Assembly: GCA_016199745.1 (NCBI GenBank)
Contig: JACQFZ010000070.1
Location: 1 to 64,000 of the forward strand
DNA length: 64,000 bases
Source of the DNA: Gammaproteobacteria bacterium
GTDB taxonomy: Bacteria; Pseudomonadota; Gammaproteobacteria; Acidiferrobacterales; Sulfurifustaceae
Direction: 5' to 3'
Part shown: in pieces, positions 1 to 8,051 of the stretch
Position numbering within the stretch: the first letter of the stretch is position 1
How the letters are laid out: each line of letters starts with the position of its first letter
The notes under the pieces: model-generated
Seen by the model: only the letters and a program-made list of their open reading frames with translations
What the model was told of the DNA's origin: nothing
The model's database searches: none
Program-made: the position numbers and the translations under genes

Positions 1-486
1 CCGACCACTGGGTCGGGAGAAGAAGTGTGCGCCGGATTATGCGCAGTGCCGCGGTTGCGCTACGTTAGGAAAGACTGATCTCGCTGAGGTCGTTTGTAGA
101 GCAAGGGGCATTTGCTATGGATAATCTGGTACTGAGCATTAAAAGTCTTATGCACTGCAGCGCATAATGCTTCACCCCGGCTGTACCCCAAATACGACCC
201 CAGCGCTGCGGGTATCGGTTGACCGTGAGGATTGGTCAAAAGCGCGTTACTTCAATTGGCTAAACGACAAATATCGCGTACATGGCAACTAGTTTTGGAT
301 GTCGCTACCACGGACGAAACGGAAATATTGATGGGTCTGGAGACGATTCGAGAGAGGCGCCGCGAGACTCTATCACCTACCGATTAAGATCCCAATCCAA
401 TACTACCGAGGAAGTACACAGCCCATTATCGGTTCCTCGATGAACGCCGTAACCGTTTTCCGCGATCGGAGTAAGAATGTAACGCC
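1..486. other. gene-poor left edge
   Basis: I see no complete gene here. The plus strand has a short reading frame ending in TAG at 290-292 whose last ~30 codons look coding-like (aromatic and charged residues, including a DREDWSKARYFNWL stretch). It has no start or recognisable family and could be the tail of a lost gene. The rest has stops in every frame. Confidence 0.4.
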
Positions 487-618
487 ATGACCGATCTTGC
501 CGTTTACGCCAGTTTATTTATCGTCGCCCTGGCGGCAGCGACACTTCTGCCGTTGCAATCCGAAGCGCTACTGGCTGGACTGCTGCTGGCGCAATCGCAA
601 TCGATTTGGCTGCTGTGA
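487..618 (+). pseudogene. truncated YqaA/DedA-like membrane protein (N-terminus only)
   Basis: The 43-residue frame starts at ATG 487 and stops at TGA 616-618. It reads like the first transmembrane segment of YqaA-family (SNARE-associated/DedA-like) proteins: a short N-terminus, an alanine/leucine helix and the ATLLP...SEALL pattern typical of that family. Full-length YqaA proteins are usually well over 100 residues, so the remainder is missing. No continuation is convincing in another frame up to 711. I infer a relic left by deletion. The family call rests on a short match and is moderate only. Confidence 0.4.
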
Positions 619-711
619 AGAAAGCCGCAATGAGTTACGCCAACGGTTTGTCCGAACCCGTGTCGCTCCCGTAGCGGTTCGTATTTAGATCGACGGAAAA
701 TTACGGAAAGG

Positions 712-888
712 TCAGACATGCTTCTGGGTGTCGTCCTTGATATCACCATATCCGGCCTGAATTTTACCGCCGGTTTTTTTGGCACGCCCTTTCGCTTCTA
801 ACGACTTGTTGCCGAAAAGCTTGCCGGTGATTTCCTTGAGCTTACCTGTCGCTTGGCTGATTCGACCTTTGAGTTGATGGCTATTCAT
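712..888 (-). CDS. CsbD family stress-response protein
   Basis: A small hydrophilic protein of about 58 residues, rich in Lys, Gly and Ala, with the CsbD pattern: KGRISQATGKLKEITGKL near the N-terminus, then an alternating K/G repeat and a GD-I-KDD end. CsbD-like proteins are general-stress proteins of unknown biochemical role, often among the most induced transcripts after osmotic or nutrient stress. I chose ATG 888 because AGGAGGT lies just upstream; a GTG at 894 is the alternative. It stands alone between a yqaA relic and the SulP gene. Confidence 0.8.
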   Translation of the reverse strand: MNSHQLKGRISQATGKLKEITGKLFGNKSLEAKGRAKKTGGKIQAGYGDIKDDTQKHV

Positions 889-1139
889 GAGCACCTCCTG
901 TCAGGCTGGCTGGGGCAGTAGCCTGTAATTCAAATCTGTGAATGGAGTATGGGCGTAACAGCACGTTTACTCTGTGCGGTAGCACGCATATCGCTTTTTC
1001 TTGGCCGGCGATTAATGGGGACTATTGGGGTTCGTTGAGCAATCTGCGCTCCCCGCTTCCCTCGCAAAAAGGAGCTGCACCAAACCTGTTCGCTACCCCT
1101 CCGTCTGACGCGGTCATCGGAAGCCATGGCGCCCATCGG

Positions 1140-2663
1140 TTAAGCAAGCTTGTCATCGGCGACATGATAATGCGGGTCTTCGAGCACATTTACCTCAATC
1201 ATTCCTTTGGCCTTGTCCAGCAGCTCGAGGCAGTCGGCGCTGAGGTGACGCAGATGCAACCGCTTACCTGCTTGCTGATAACGGTCGGCCAACACATCGA
1301 TTGCTTCCAGCGCGGAGTGATCGACGACACGCGCGCGGCGGAACTCGATGACGACGTCCGCTGGATCGTCTTTGGTCGAGAACAGTTTCTGGAATTCGGC
1401 CACCGACGCAAAGAACAGCGACCCTTCGAGCTCGTAGACCTTCCAACCGCTTTCATCCGTATAGGTTTGGACCTTGATGCGCTTGGCATGCTCCCAGGCA
1501 AATACCAAGGCTGAAACAATGACACCGACGACCACGGCGACAGCCAAATTAACCGCTACCGTTACCGCTGCGACCAGCAGCCCGACAACGATATCCGGCG
1601 TCGGTACTTTGCCGAACAAGCGAAAGCTGCCCCACTCAAACGTCTTGCCGACGACAACGAACATCACGCCGATCAGCGTCGCCAGGGGAATGCGCTCGAT
1701 CCACTCGGAGCCGTATAAGATAAAACTGAGCAAGAACAGCGCCATGGCAATACCGGATAAACGCCGGGTCGCACCGTTACCGACATTGATCATGCTCTGA
1801 CCAATCATGGCGCAGCCGCCCATGCCGCCGAAGAAGCCGGTCACGACGTTCGCCGCTCCTTGGGCCAAGCATTCGCGGTTCGGTCGGCCACGGGTGTTGG
1901 TCATGTCGTCGATGAGGTTGAGCGTAAGCAACGACTCCATCAAACCAATGGCGGCAAGGATCAACGAATACGGGAACACGATACGCAGCGTTTCCCAGCT
2001 CAACGGCACCGCCGGCAGATGAAAATTCGGCAACCCGCCTTTGATCGACCCAAGGTCGCCGACGGTTTTGGTTTCGATACTAAAGGTGGCAACCAATATC
2101 GATACCACCAGAATGCCGGCGAGTGTCGCCGGTATGGCTTTGGTGAGCTTAGGCAGCAGGTAAATAATCGCCATCGTTAGCGCGATGAGGCCAAACATGA
2201 TGTAGAGCGCATCGACCGGCAACCAGCGCGTCGCTCCATCCGCTCCAGTAATCTTAAAGTGGCCGAATTGTGCTAGGAAGATGACGATGGCAAGGCCATT
2301 GACGAAGCCCAGCATCACTGGGTGCGGCACCATGCGGATGAACTTGCCGAGCTTGGCGAGCGCAAACAACATCTGCAGAACGCCCATCAGTATCACCGCA
2401 GCGAACAAATATTCGACGCCATGATCGACGACCAGCGCGACCATGACGACGGCAAGTGCACCGGCAGCACCCGATACCATGCCAGGTCGACCGCCGATAG
2501 CGGATGTAATTAGCGCCATCATGAACGCCGCGTACAGGCCGGTAAGCGGAGAAACATGCGCCACCAGAGCGAATGCCACGGCTTCCGGCACCATGGCTAG
2601 CGCAACCGTCAAGCCGCTCAATAAATTAGTTCTGATTTCTTGTTGGGTAAAAGCGGCAAACAT
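1140..2663 (-). CDS. SulP family anion transporter with STAS domain
   Basis: Inner-membrane permease of about 507 residues. The first ~400 residues are ten or more hydrophobic segments with SulP hallmarks: VPEAVAFALVA in the first helix, GLYAAF, then GAAGALAVVMV. The last ~110 residues are a soluble STAS domain with a VVIEFRRARVVDHSALEAID core. Family members carry sulfate, bicarbonate or other anions; the substrate cannot be read here. Start: ATG 2663 has AAGGA 6 nt upstream, whereas the longer frame needs a TTG at 2684 without a ribosome site. No carbonic anhydrase or sulfur gene is adjacent to hint at substrate. Confidence 0.88.
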   Translation of the reverse strand: MFAAFTQQEIRTNLLSGLTVALAMVPEAVAFALVAHVSPLTGLYAAFMMALITSAIGGRPGMVSGAAGALAVVMVALVVDHGVEYLFAAVILMGVLQMLFALAKLGKFIRMVPHPVMLGFVNGLAIVIFLAQFGHFKITGADGATRWLPVDALYIMFGLIALTMAIIYLLPKLTKAIPATLAGILVVSILVATFSIETKTVGDLGSIKGGLPNFHLPAVPLSWETLRIVFPYSLILAAIGLMESLLTLNLIDDMTNTRGRPNRECLAQGAANVVTGFFGGMGGCAMIGQSMINVGNGATRRLSGIAMALFLLSFILYGSEWIERIPLATLIGVMFVVVGKTFEWGSFRLFGKVPTPDIVVGLLVAAVTVAVNLAVAVVVGVIVSALVFAWEHAKRIKVQTYTDESGWKVYELEGSLFFASVAEFQKLFSTKDDPADVVIEFRRARVVDHSALEAIDVLADRYQQAGKRLHLRHLSADCLELLDKAKGMIEVNVLEDPHYHVADDKLA

Positions 2664-2838
2664 TATGTTCCTTGTACCTAGCAAAAGAAGTTGGACACCC
2701 GTGCTCTGTTAAATACGGGTGCGATCATTTGAAGTTCGATTGGGCGGACAAGCGGAATCTGTGTGCCACTCGATGAAGATGAAATCGAAACCGGCAAACG
2801 GCGTTCTCGTCGTGCGAGCCAAACGGGCTTTCTTATAT

Positions 2839-2868
2839 CAAAAAAAGAGGGAGCATCGATGCTCCCCT
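2839..2868 (-). terminator. rho-independent terminator (minus strand)
   Basis: A GC-rich palindrome centred on GGGAGCATCGATGCTCCC is followed, on the minus strand, by a run of seven T. It lies downstream of the hemN fragment and probably ended the original hemN transcript. Confidence 0.7.
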
Positions 2869-2934
2869 CACGGTGTTCAAAAAAACGCATTCACCTGACG
2901 CAGGCTTCGGTACGGCATGCTACTAGTGATGCGA

Positions 2935-3160
2935 CTAAATAGTTAGTACAACGGCGTGCAACTCCTCCATGCGCAACAGCGTGCTGCCAGCAATCGGCAG
3001 CTGCCCGCTGTCGAGTGCCGTGCCGTAATCCGTTAATCGATCTTCGTTCTTGGCGTGGATTGCCCGAAGCTTGCTTAGGGCCGTCGGACCTATGCCAACT
3101 ACATCGCATTCGGTGCCGATGAAATAGTCGCACATGTCGTAGTTGAGCTGGCCATGCTGA
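2935..3160 (-). pseudogene. hemN: C-terminal fragment of oxygen-independent coproporphyrinogen III dehydrogenase
   Basis: The minus-strand frame reads ARQHGQLNYDMCDYF, then a TECDVVGIGPTALSKL stretch, then an N-x6-DYGTALDSGQLPI stretch. This matches the region of HemN that follows the radical-SAM barrel (family pattern: R-Q-G-LHRNFQGYTT, D-DLIGLG-SAI, QN-K-L-DYYA-LD-GRLP). Only about 70 codons survive and the last residues before the stop no longer match. The 5' end is cut at about 3160, exactly where a plus-strand kinase frame begins. HemN normally makes haem under low oxygen and often sits beside cbb3/anr genes. Identification is by motif only. Confidence 0.6.
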
Positions 3161-3161
3161 C

Positions 3162-3944
3162 GTGCCTTCAGAGGAGTTCCCGATCGATGCGTCGATTTCG
3201 CACATCACCGAGAACGGCCAGAAGTTTTATACCGTGATTCTGCGCGACGTTACCGAGCGTGTACGGGCGGAAGCGGCCTTGCGCTGCTCCAAAGAAGAAC
3301 TGTACGAGCTTGCCGCCGCCGCAAATCAGCTACGCGAGCAAGAAAAGCGCCGCATCGCTCGCGAGCTGCACGACGAGCTGGCACAGGCGCTGACCGGACT
3401 TAAGATGGATGTCGCCTGGATCAAAGATAAGCTAACGGCGCCACCGTTACCGATCGCCGATAAGCTGAAGGTCATGGAAGCGCTGCTCGACAGTACCGTC
3501 GCCGCCACCCGCCGTATCTCTTCGGATCTACGGCCGATGATGCTCGATGACCTCGGCTTGCTGCCGGCGACGGAATGGCTGGTGCAAAACTTTATCGAGC
3601 GTAGCGGTATCCAATGTCACCTCGCTGTCGCTGATCCTGAACTTGAAATGTACGATCCACAGGCAAAGATGCTGTTTCGCGTGTTACAGGAATCGCTAAC
3701 CAATATCGCCAAGCATGCGCAAGCGACTAGCGTGGATGTGACGGTCGAAAACGCCGACGGTGAAATCGTATTCAGCGTGCGCGACGATGGAATCGGTTTC
3801 ACGTCGACAGATCCGCGTAAACCGAATTCCTATGGCCTCATCGGCCTTCGCGAACGGGTATACTTGATCGGCGGTAAGGTGAAAATCGAAAGCAGTCCCG
3901 GCCATGGCACTTATATCGAGGTACGGCTACCGTTCAATCCATGA
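3162..3944 (+). pseudogene. 5'-truncated NarL-type sensor histidine kinase
   Basis: About 260 residues. The frame opens in the middle of a PAS domain's last strand (EEFPIDASIS...VILRDVTER), continues through a short coiled coil into a HisKA_3 dimerisation domain with the phospho-acceptor His in RRIARELHDELAQALTGL, and ends with a HATPase_c domain (N-box LTNIAKHA, DDGIG, GLIGLRERV). No start codon or signal-input domain precedes it: an in-frame stop lies at 3144-3146, and the sequence before 3160 belongs to the hemN fragment on the other strand. The catalytic core could still be translated from GTG 3162, but sensing is lost. Its partner regulator follows and is frameshifted. Confidence 0.7.
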
Positions 3945-3988
3945 TGCGCGTCGTCATACCGGTCGAAGAAACGCGTCAGCGTACCAAC

Positions 3989-4072
3989 TCCCCCTCTCCC
4001 CTCGCCGGAGAGGTCGCTCCTGCGCTCGCGACATTCGTACCTCCCTGTACCGCAGGATGGGGCGAGGGGGAA
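3989..4072. repeat. C-rich/G-rich imperfect inverted repeat
   Basis: Between kinase and regulator, a CCCCCTCTCCCCTCGCC arm faces a GGGGCGAGGGGGAA arm. It resembles the pyrimidine/purine arms inside the two larger elements at 4942 and 7848 but lacks their termini. Probably a dispersed intergenic repeat; it also supplies the GAGGGGG before the regulator's GTG start. Confidence 0.4.
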
Positions 4073-4074
4073 GC

Positions 4075-4721
4075 GTGATCCGAGTAGTGATTGCCGACGA
4101 TCACACGATCGTGCGCGAGGGGCTCAAGCAGCTGCTCGCCGACGCCGATTTTTCGATTGTCGGCGAGGCGCGTGACGGTCAAGAAGTCCTGCAGTGCGTG
4201 CGCGAGCTCGAGTTCGACGTGTTGCTGCTCGACATGTCGATGCCGAAAAAGAGCGGCATCGAACTGATCAAGCAGATCCGCAGTGAAAAGCCGAAGCTGC
4301 GTATCCTTATATTAAGCATGCATGAGGAGCAGCAATACGCGATCCGTGCGATCAAGGCCGGCGCCGCCGGTTATCTGACGAAAGAAAGCGCTCCGCGCAG
4401 CTGATCTCGGCGATCCGCAAGGTCGCTGGCGGTGGCGCTTTCATTAGCGCCGAGGTAGCCGAGCAATTGGCGCTCGGCGCCATGCCGCAGACCAGCGGCC
4501 CACCACATACCACGCTGTCTGACCGCGAGTACCAGGTATTTCAGCTGCTGGTTTCCGGCAAGTCCGTCACCGAGATCGGCGAGCGGCTGAACTTGTCGGT
4601 CAAAACCGTGAGCACGCACAAGGCTCGCCTCATGGAAAAGATGGGGCTGACCAACCAAACCGAATTAATCCGTTACGCGATCGCCAATCAACTGGTCGAC
4701 GATCCCAAGTCAGGCGGTTAG
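4075..4721 (+). pseudogene. NarL/LuxR-type response regulator with one-base frameshift
   Basis: From GTG 4075 the first 107 codons form a receiver domain (VVIADDHTIVREGL, phospho-acceptor Asp in DVLLLDMSMPKKSG, Lys in AAGYLTKES). The frame then stops at TGA 4402-4404. Shifting frame at about 4396 restores a contiguous family match (QLISAIRKVAGGG), then a LuxR-type HTH (LSDREYQVFQLLVSGKSVTEIGERLNLSVKTVSTHKARLM) to TAG 4721. The shift equals loss of one base. As read, the product has no DNA-binding domain. It forms a pair with the preceding truncated kinase, so the system looks dead, unless the shift is an assembly error. Confidence 0.75.
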
Positions 4722-4804
4722 AACGCTGCTGCTATTCCACCGAGTAGGTCGATTCCTACCCCATCCTAACGAATCACCCGCAACCACAATTTCGACGCCT
4801 CTGC

Positions 4805-4957
4805 ATGAAGGCCGGGGCAAACGTGTTTACGGTAAGCCGCATTTTTTCCAAGTTGCAGCGATCGGGCTTAATCGATGTCGATAACAAAAATGTGCACTTG
4901 CTCGACGTGCCGGCACGCCGAGCAATGCTAAGTCGGACACGAATGGCACTTACTTAA
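4805..4957 (+). pseudogene. C-terminal HTH remnant of an Fnr/Anr-type regulator
   Basis: A 50-codon plus-strand frame contains FTVSRIFSKLQRSGLIDVD followed by NVHLLDVPARRAML. This is the recognition helix and wing of Crp/Fnr-family regulators (family pattern: ETVSR-FS-LQ-GLI-V--k-v-l-D). Upstream sequence has no cAMP/Fe-S sensor domain. Its last five codons and stop lie inside the terminal repeat of the element at 4942, so the element cut or replaced the natural end. Position beside the cco genes fits the usual anr location. Confidence 0.55.
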
Positions 4958-5228
4958 GCAAGAGCCGAAGCATATCGGCCGACACTCCCTCCCCCTCAGG
5001 GGGGTGAGGCGAAGCTTTCGCCAGTGTCCAGTGGACACTGGCGCCGCCGAACGGGCGCACGTGATATTCGTGCGCACCGGGCGGGAACAGCCGGGGTGGG
5101 GGTGGGTTTTTTGCAGTAGCGACCACAACCCACCCCCATCCTGTCCTTCCCCCTGAAGGGGAAGGAACCTGCTAATAAGTTCGGGGCAGGTCAGTTTAGT
5201 AACATAGTCGAGTTAAGTAAGTACCATT
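4942..5228. mobile_element. MITE-like inverted-repeat element, long copy (287 bp)
   Basis: Bounded by AATGGCACTTACTTAA on the left and the complement of AATGGTACTTACTTAA on the right (15 of 16 bases match). The interior has G-rich and C-rich arms flanking GGTTTTTTGCAGTAGCGACC. It is a second copy of the element at 7848 but carries about 83 extra bases with two nested hairpins (5020-5042 and 5055-5075). It has no coding capacity. It ends the fnr remnant on one side and supplies the last codons of the SafE-like gene on the other. I see no flanking target duplication here. Confidence 0.75.
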
Positions 5229-5882
5229 CAGCAACGCGTAGATACCCAGCGCAATTAGCAACAGACCCACGACGCGCCGCACCCACGCTTGGCGCGCGAT
5301 ACCACCAAACCAACGCGCCGTAGCGCCCATGATAAGCAACATTGGCAATGTACCGAGACCGAATGCCGTCATTAGCGCGGCACTCTCGGTAGCGCCGCCG
5401 GCGGCGAGTGACCACGCAAGCGTGGCGTAGACCAATCCGCACTGAAGCCAACCCCACAATAATCCGAGCAGCAACGCCTGTAGCGGATGGCGTACCGGCA
5501 ATAAGCGCCGGCCAAGCGGTGCGATGCGGGTCCATAAATTTCCGCCGAGTCGTTCGAGCAATGCGAGGCCGGTCCACCAACCCGTGAGATACAGGCCGAG
5601 CGCAACCATAAAAGCAGCGGAAATTAGCCGCGCCACAAAGCGCGGTGCCAACTGCAACAACGGTACACTGAGAAAACCGACGATCGCACCGGCTACGGCA
5701 TAACTGGCGATACGTCCGGTGTTATAGGCAAGCAGATACGGAGCGATCGACCCCATCGTGCGGCCGGGAGCGCGGATACCCAAGGTCAAGGCACCGACGA
5801 TTCCGCCGCACATGCCAATACAATGGATCGAGCTCAGCAGGCCGACTAGGAACGCCGCGCCCAACGAGATCTCGTTAGGCAC
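5196..5882 (-). CDS. sulfite exporter TauE/SafE-type membrane protein of the cbb3 locus
   Basis: About 228 residues, six or seven membrane helices. The N-terminal helix carries the HCIGMCGG motif of the SafE-like proteins found in cbb3 oxidase clusters, which are thought to help copper or redox handling; the exact role is not established. It begins at GTG 5882, two bases after the ccoH stop, so it is the distal gene of the ccoGH transcript. The last nine codons (TYLTRLCY and stop) come from the inverted repeat of the neighbouring element, so the natural C-terminus has been replaced. The conserved core is intact and the protein is probably functional. Confidence 0.8.
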   Translation of the reverse strand: MPNEISLGAAFLVGLLSSIHCIGMCGGIVGALTLGIRAPGRTMGSIAPYLLAYNTGRIASYAVAGAIVGFLSVPLLQLAPRFVARLISAAFMVALGLYLTGWWTGLALLERLGGNLWTRIAPLGRRLLPVRHPLQALLLGLLWGWLQCGLVYATLAWSLAAGGATESAALMTAFGLGTLPMLLIMGATARWFGGIARQAWVRRVVGLLLIALGIYALLNGTYLTRLCY

Positions 5883-5884
5883 GG

Positions 5885-6391
5885 TTAGCGCGATACTGCC
5901 GGTAACACGTCAATTCGAGCATCGCCGGGAGCACGCAACGAACCGATCAATCGCCAATCGTTAGCGGCGAGTTGAATGTTGTAGCGCCCAGGTGCAAGCA
6001 CAAGGATCTGACCGCGATAACGGCCGTCGTCGGCGCGCGACAAAAGAAGTCGACGATCATTGCCTTCGCGCGTGGCATGCAAAAAGAGAACTTCCAATTG
6101 CGGCGGTTGAATCGTCGCCGGCTCAAGCTTGATGAGCAGCTCACGTTGCGCGGCATCGAGCTGCAGCGATGCTTTGAGATTCTTGGCCGCCGCCGCATGA
6201 TCGCGACTCAATACGAGATTGATCTCCTTGCCGCGTCGATAATAATCGTCAGCCACCACACCGTCGTCGGTAGCGATAGCAAACCACAGCATCGTAAACC
6301 CGGCGGCAACGGCGGCGGCCGGCAGCGCGATCAATAGCCAAACCATGGGTACGCTATACCAAGGCACCTGTGCAACGATGTTTGAATTCAT
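5885..6391 (-). CDS. ccoH: cbb3 oxidase assembly protein CcoH/FixH
   Basis: 168 residues: a short cytoplasmic N-terminus, one membrane anchor (VWLLIALPAAAVAAGFTMLWFAI) and a periplasmic domain with the FixH signature DDYYRRGKEIN. CcoH/FixH is needed for stable assembly of cbb3 oxidase. ATG 6391 is chosen because AAGGAGGAT lies 6-7 nt upstream; a longer open frame reaching 6610 runs back into ccoG in the wrong frame. It starts 13 bp after ccoG and is followed two bases later by the SafE-like gene. Confidence 0.9.
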   Translation of the reverse strand: MNSNIVAQVPWYSVPMVWLLIALPAAAVAAGFTMLWFAIATDDGVVADDYYRRGKEINLVLSRDHAAAAKNLKASLQLDAAQRELLIKLEPATIQPPQLEVLFLHATREGNDRRLLLSRADDGRYRGQILVLAPGRYNIQLAANDWRLIGSLRAPGDARIDVLPAVSR

Positions 6392-6404
6392 CGAATCATC
6401 CTCC

Positions 6405-7790
6405 TTAAGACGCCGGTCCGAGAAAACGCGCTTCCTCGATCTTGCGGAGCATCGGTTCGTCTTGCGCTTGTAAGGCAAATCGCACGACAGTGCTGCGTCC
6501 GTGTAATCCTCGAACATCGGCTTGCAGCCGCGCTGGTATTTCGACCACTTCACCGGAGGCCACCGAAACCCAATTGTGTTCAATGCCCAAGACAAGGTTT
6601 TGAATACCACCGGCAGTGATTAGGTAGCGATGGTCGCGTGTGTCTTTGTTAAGGATTTTTAAGGTATATACGTTTTCGATTAATCCGTCCGGCGTTTCGC
6701 GGTAGAGCGCGTTGCGGTCGCGGATAACATCAAGATCCAGCGGCACACGCAGTAACACCGCCGTTATCAACGCTGTGGCAATACTCGCCAGCGCGGCGCC
6801 ATAGATAAGTATGCGTGGCCGTAGTAATTGCCGTGGCGTGCCCTGCTCCATTTCATTTTGGCTGCTGTAGCGGATTAGACCTTTGGGATAGCCCACTTTC
6901 TGCATCACCGTGTCGCAAGCATCCAGGCAAGCCCCACAAGCGATGCATTCAATTTGCAAGCCGTTACGAATGTCGATGCCGGTCGGACAAACTTGCACGC
7001 ACAACGTGCAATCGATGCAATCGCCGAGGCCGGTGGTCGTGGTGTCGTCGGCGCGTTTCAGTGCACCGCGCGGTTCGCCGCGGCGTTTGTCGTATGAGAT
7101 AACGAGCGTGTCGCGGTCATACATGACACCCTGGAAACGTGCGTACGGACACATATAAAGACAAACTTGCTCGCGCAGGAACCCGGCGTTGCCGTAGGTG
7201 GTAAATCCGTAGAACAGAATCCAGAACGTTTCCCAGGGTCCCAGTTTTACCTGGGTAACTGCCAGCACGAGCTCGCGAATGGACGTGAAATAACCGACAA
7301 AAGTAAATCCGGTCCACAGTGATAACAGGATCCATACGAGATGCTTAGCGCCCTTCTTTAAAACCTTATCGCGGTTCCAAGCGCTCGCTGCTAGCTTCAT
7401 CTGCTTTAAGCGGCCGCCTTCGATGTGTCGTTCGATCCATAGAAATACTTCGGTCCATACGGTCTGCGGGCAGGTGTAACCGCACCAGAGCCGACCGGCA
7501 ATAGCGGTAAAAAGAAATAACGACAGCGCGGCGATGATCAGCACCGCCGCCAAATAAAAAAGATCTTGCGGCCAGAACGTCCAAAAGAATAGATGAAACT
7601 TGCGCCCGGGCAGATCGATGAGAAACGCTTGCCGACCTTCGCCCCACGAGATCCACGGCAGACCGTAGTAAATACCCAAAGTGAGCACGACCATGATCAC
7701 GCGCCAGCGCGCGAACACGCCGTGGACTTCGCGCGGATAGATCTGTTGGCGCCTGGCGTAAAGCTCTTCACGGACTTCGTCGTTCATCAT
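6405..7790 (-). CDS. ccoG: cbb3 oxidase accessory protein CcoG (4Fe-4S membrane protein)
   Basis: 461 residues, the usual length. It has about five membrane helices, the CGYTCPQTVW motif after the third, and two ferredoxin-like clusters (CIDCTLCVQVCPTG and CIACGACLDACD). The C-terminal ~110 residues form a periplasmic Ig-like domain. CcoG acts as a cupric reductase supporting copper delivery to cbb3 oxidase. Translation starts at ATG 7790 or the adjacent ATG 7787. A mobile element separates it from ccoP, so it may now be transcribed by read-through or from a promoter in that element. Confidence 0.93.
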   Translation of the reverse strand: MMNDEVREELYARRQQIYPREVHGVFARWRVIMVVLTLGIYYGLPWISWGEGRQAFLIDLPGRKFHLFFWTFWPQDLFYLAAVLIIAALSLFLFTAIAGRLWCGYTCPQTVWTEVFLWIERHIEGGRLKQMKLAASAWNRDKVLKKGAKHLVWILLSLWTGFTFVGYFTSIRELVLAVTQVKLGPWETFWILFYGFTTYGNAGFLREQVCLYMCPYARFQGVMYDRDTLVISYDKRRGEPRGALKRADDTTTTGLGDCIDCTLCVQVCPTGIDIRNGLQIECIACGACLDACDTVMQKVGYPKGLIRYSSQNEMEQGTPRQLLRPRILIYGAALASIATALITAVLLRVPLDLDVIRDRNALYRETPDGLIENVYTLKILNKDTRDHRYLITAGGIQNLVLGIEHNWVSVASGEVVEIPARLQADVRGLHGRSTVVRFALQAQDEPMLRKIEEARFLGPAS

Positions 7791-7808
7791 AATTTTGGTC
7801 TACGTTGA

Positions 7809-7840
7809 GGCGGGTTTGGCGCTCACGTGTCAAACCCGCC
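7809..7840. other. perfect 10-bp stem-loop between ccoP and ccoG
   Basis: GGCGGGTTTG pairs perfectly with CAAACCCGCC around a 12-base loop. It lacks a T run. In the presumed ancestral arrangement it lay just after the ccoP stop, so it may be an mRNA-stabilising or processing hairpin separating ccoNOQP from ccoGH. Confidence 0.6.
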
Positions 7841-7846
7841 AGACAT
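7835..7846. repeat. 12-bp direct repeat, left copy (target duplication)
   Basis: CCCGCCAGACAT, identical to 8052-8063 on the other side of the inserted element. The simplest reading is a target-site duplication made at insertion. Confidence 0.65.
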
Positions 7847-7847
7847 G

Positions 7848-8051
7848 AATGGCGCTTACTTAAGCAAGAACCGAAGCATATCGGCCGACACTCCCTCCCC
7901 CTCAGGGGGAGGGCCGGGGTGGGGGTGGGTTTTTTGCAGTAGCGACCACAACCCACCCCCATCCTGTCCTTCCCCCTGAAGGGGAAGGAACCTGCTAATA
8001 AGGTCGGGGCAAGTCAGTTTAGTAACATAGTCGAGTTAAGTAAGTACCATT
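7848..8051. mobile_element. MITE-like inverted-repeat element, short copy (204 bp)
   Basis: Starts AATGGCGCTTACTTAA and ends with the complement of AATGGTACTTACTTAA (14 of 16 bases match). The body is nearly identical to the copy at 4942, without its 83-bp internal part. G/C-rich arms around a GGTTTTTTGCAG core could fold into a long hairpin. There is no ORF, so movement would need a transposase elsewhere. It is inserted directly after the ccoP stop codon and flanked by a 12-bp direct repeat, one base away on the left. Confidence 0.8.

Noticed and set aside
942-1514. 190-codon plus-strand ORF overlapping the SulP gene
   Set aside because: It is antisense to the well-supported STAS domain of SulP and has no recognisable features.
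3989-4072. Third copy of the inverted-repeat element
   Set aside because: It shares only pyrimidine/purine-rich arms; the AATGGYACTTACTTAA termini are missing.
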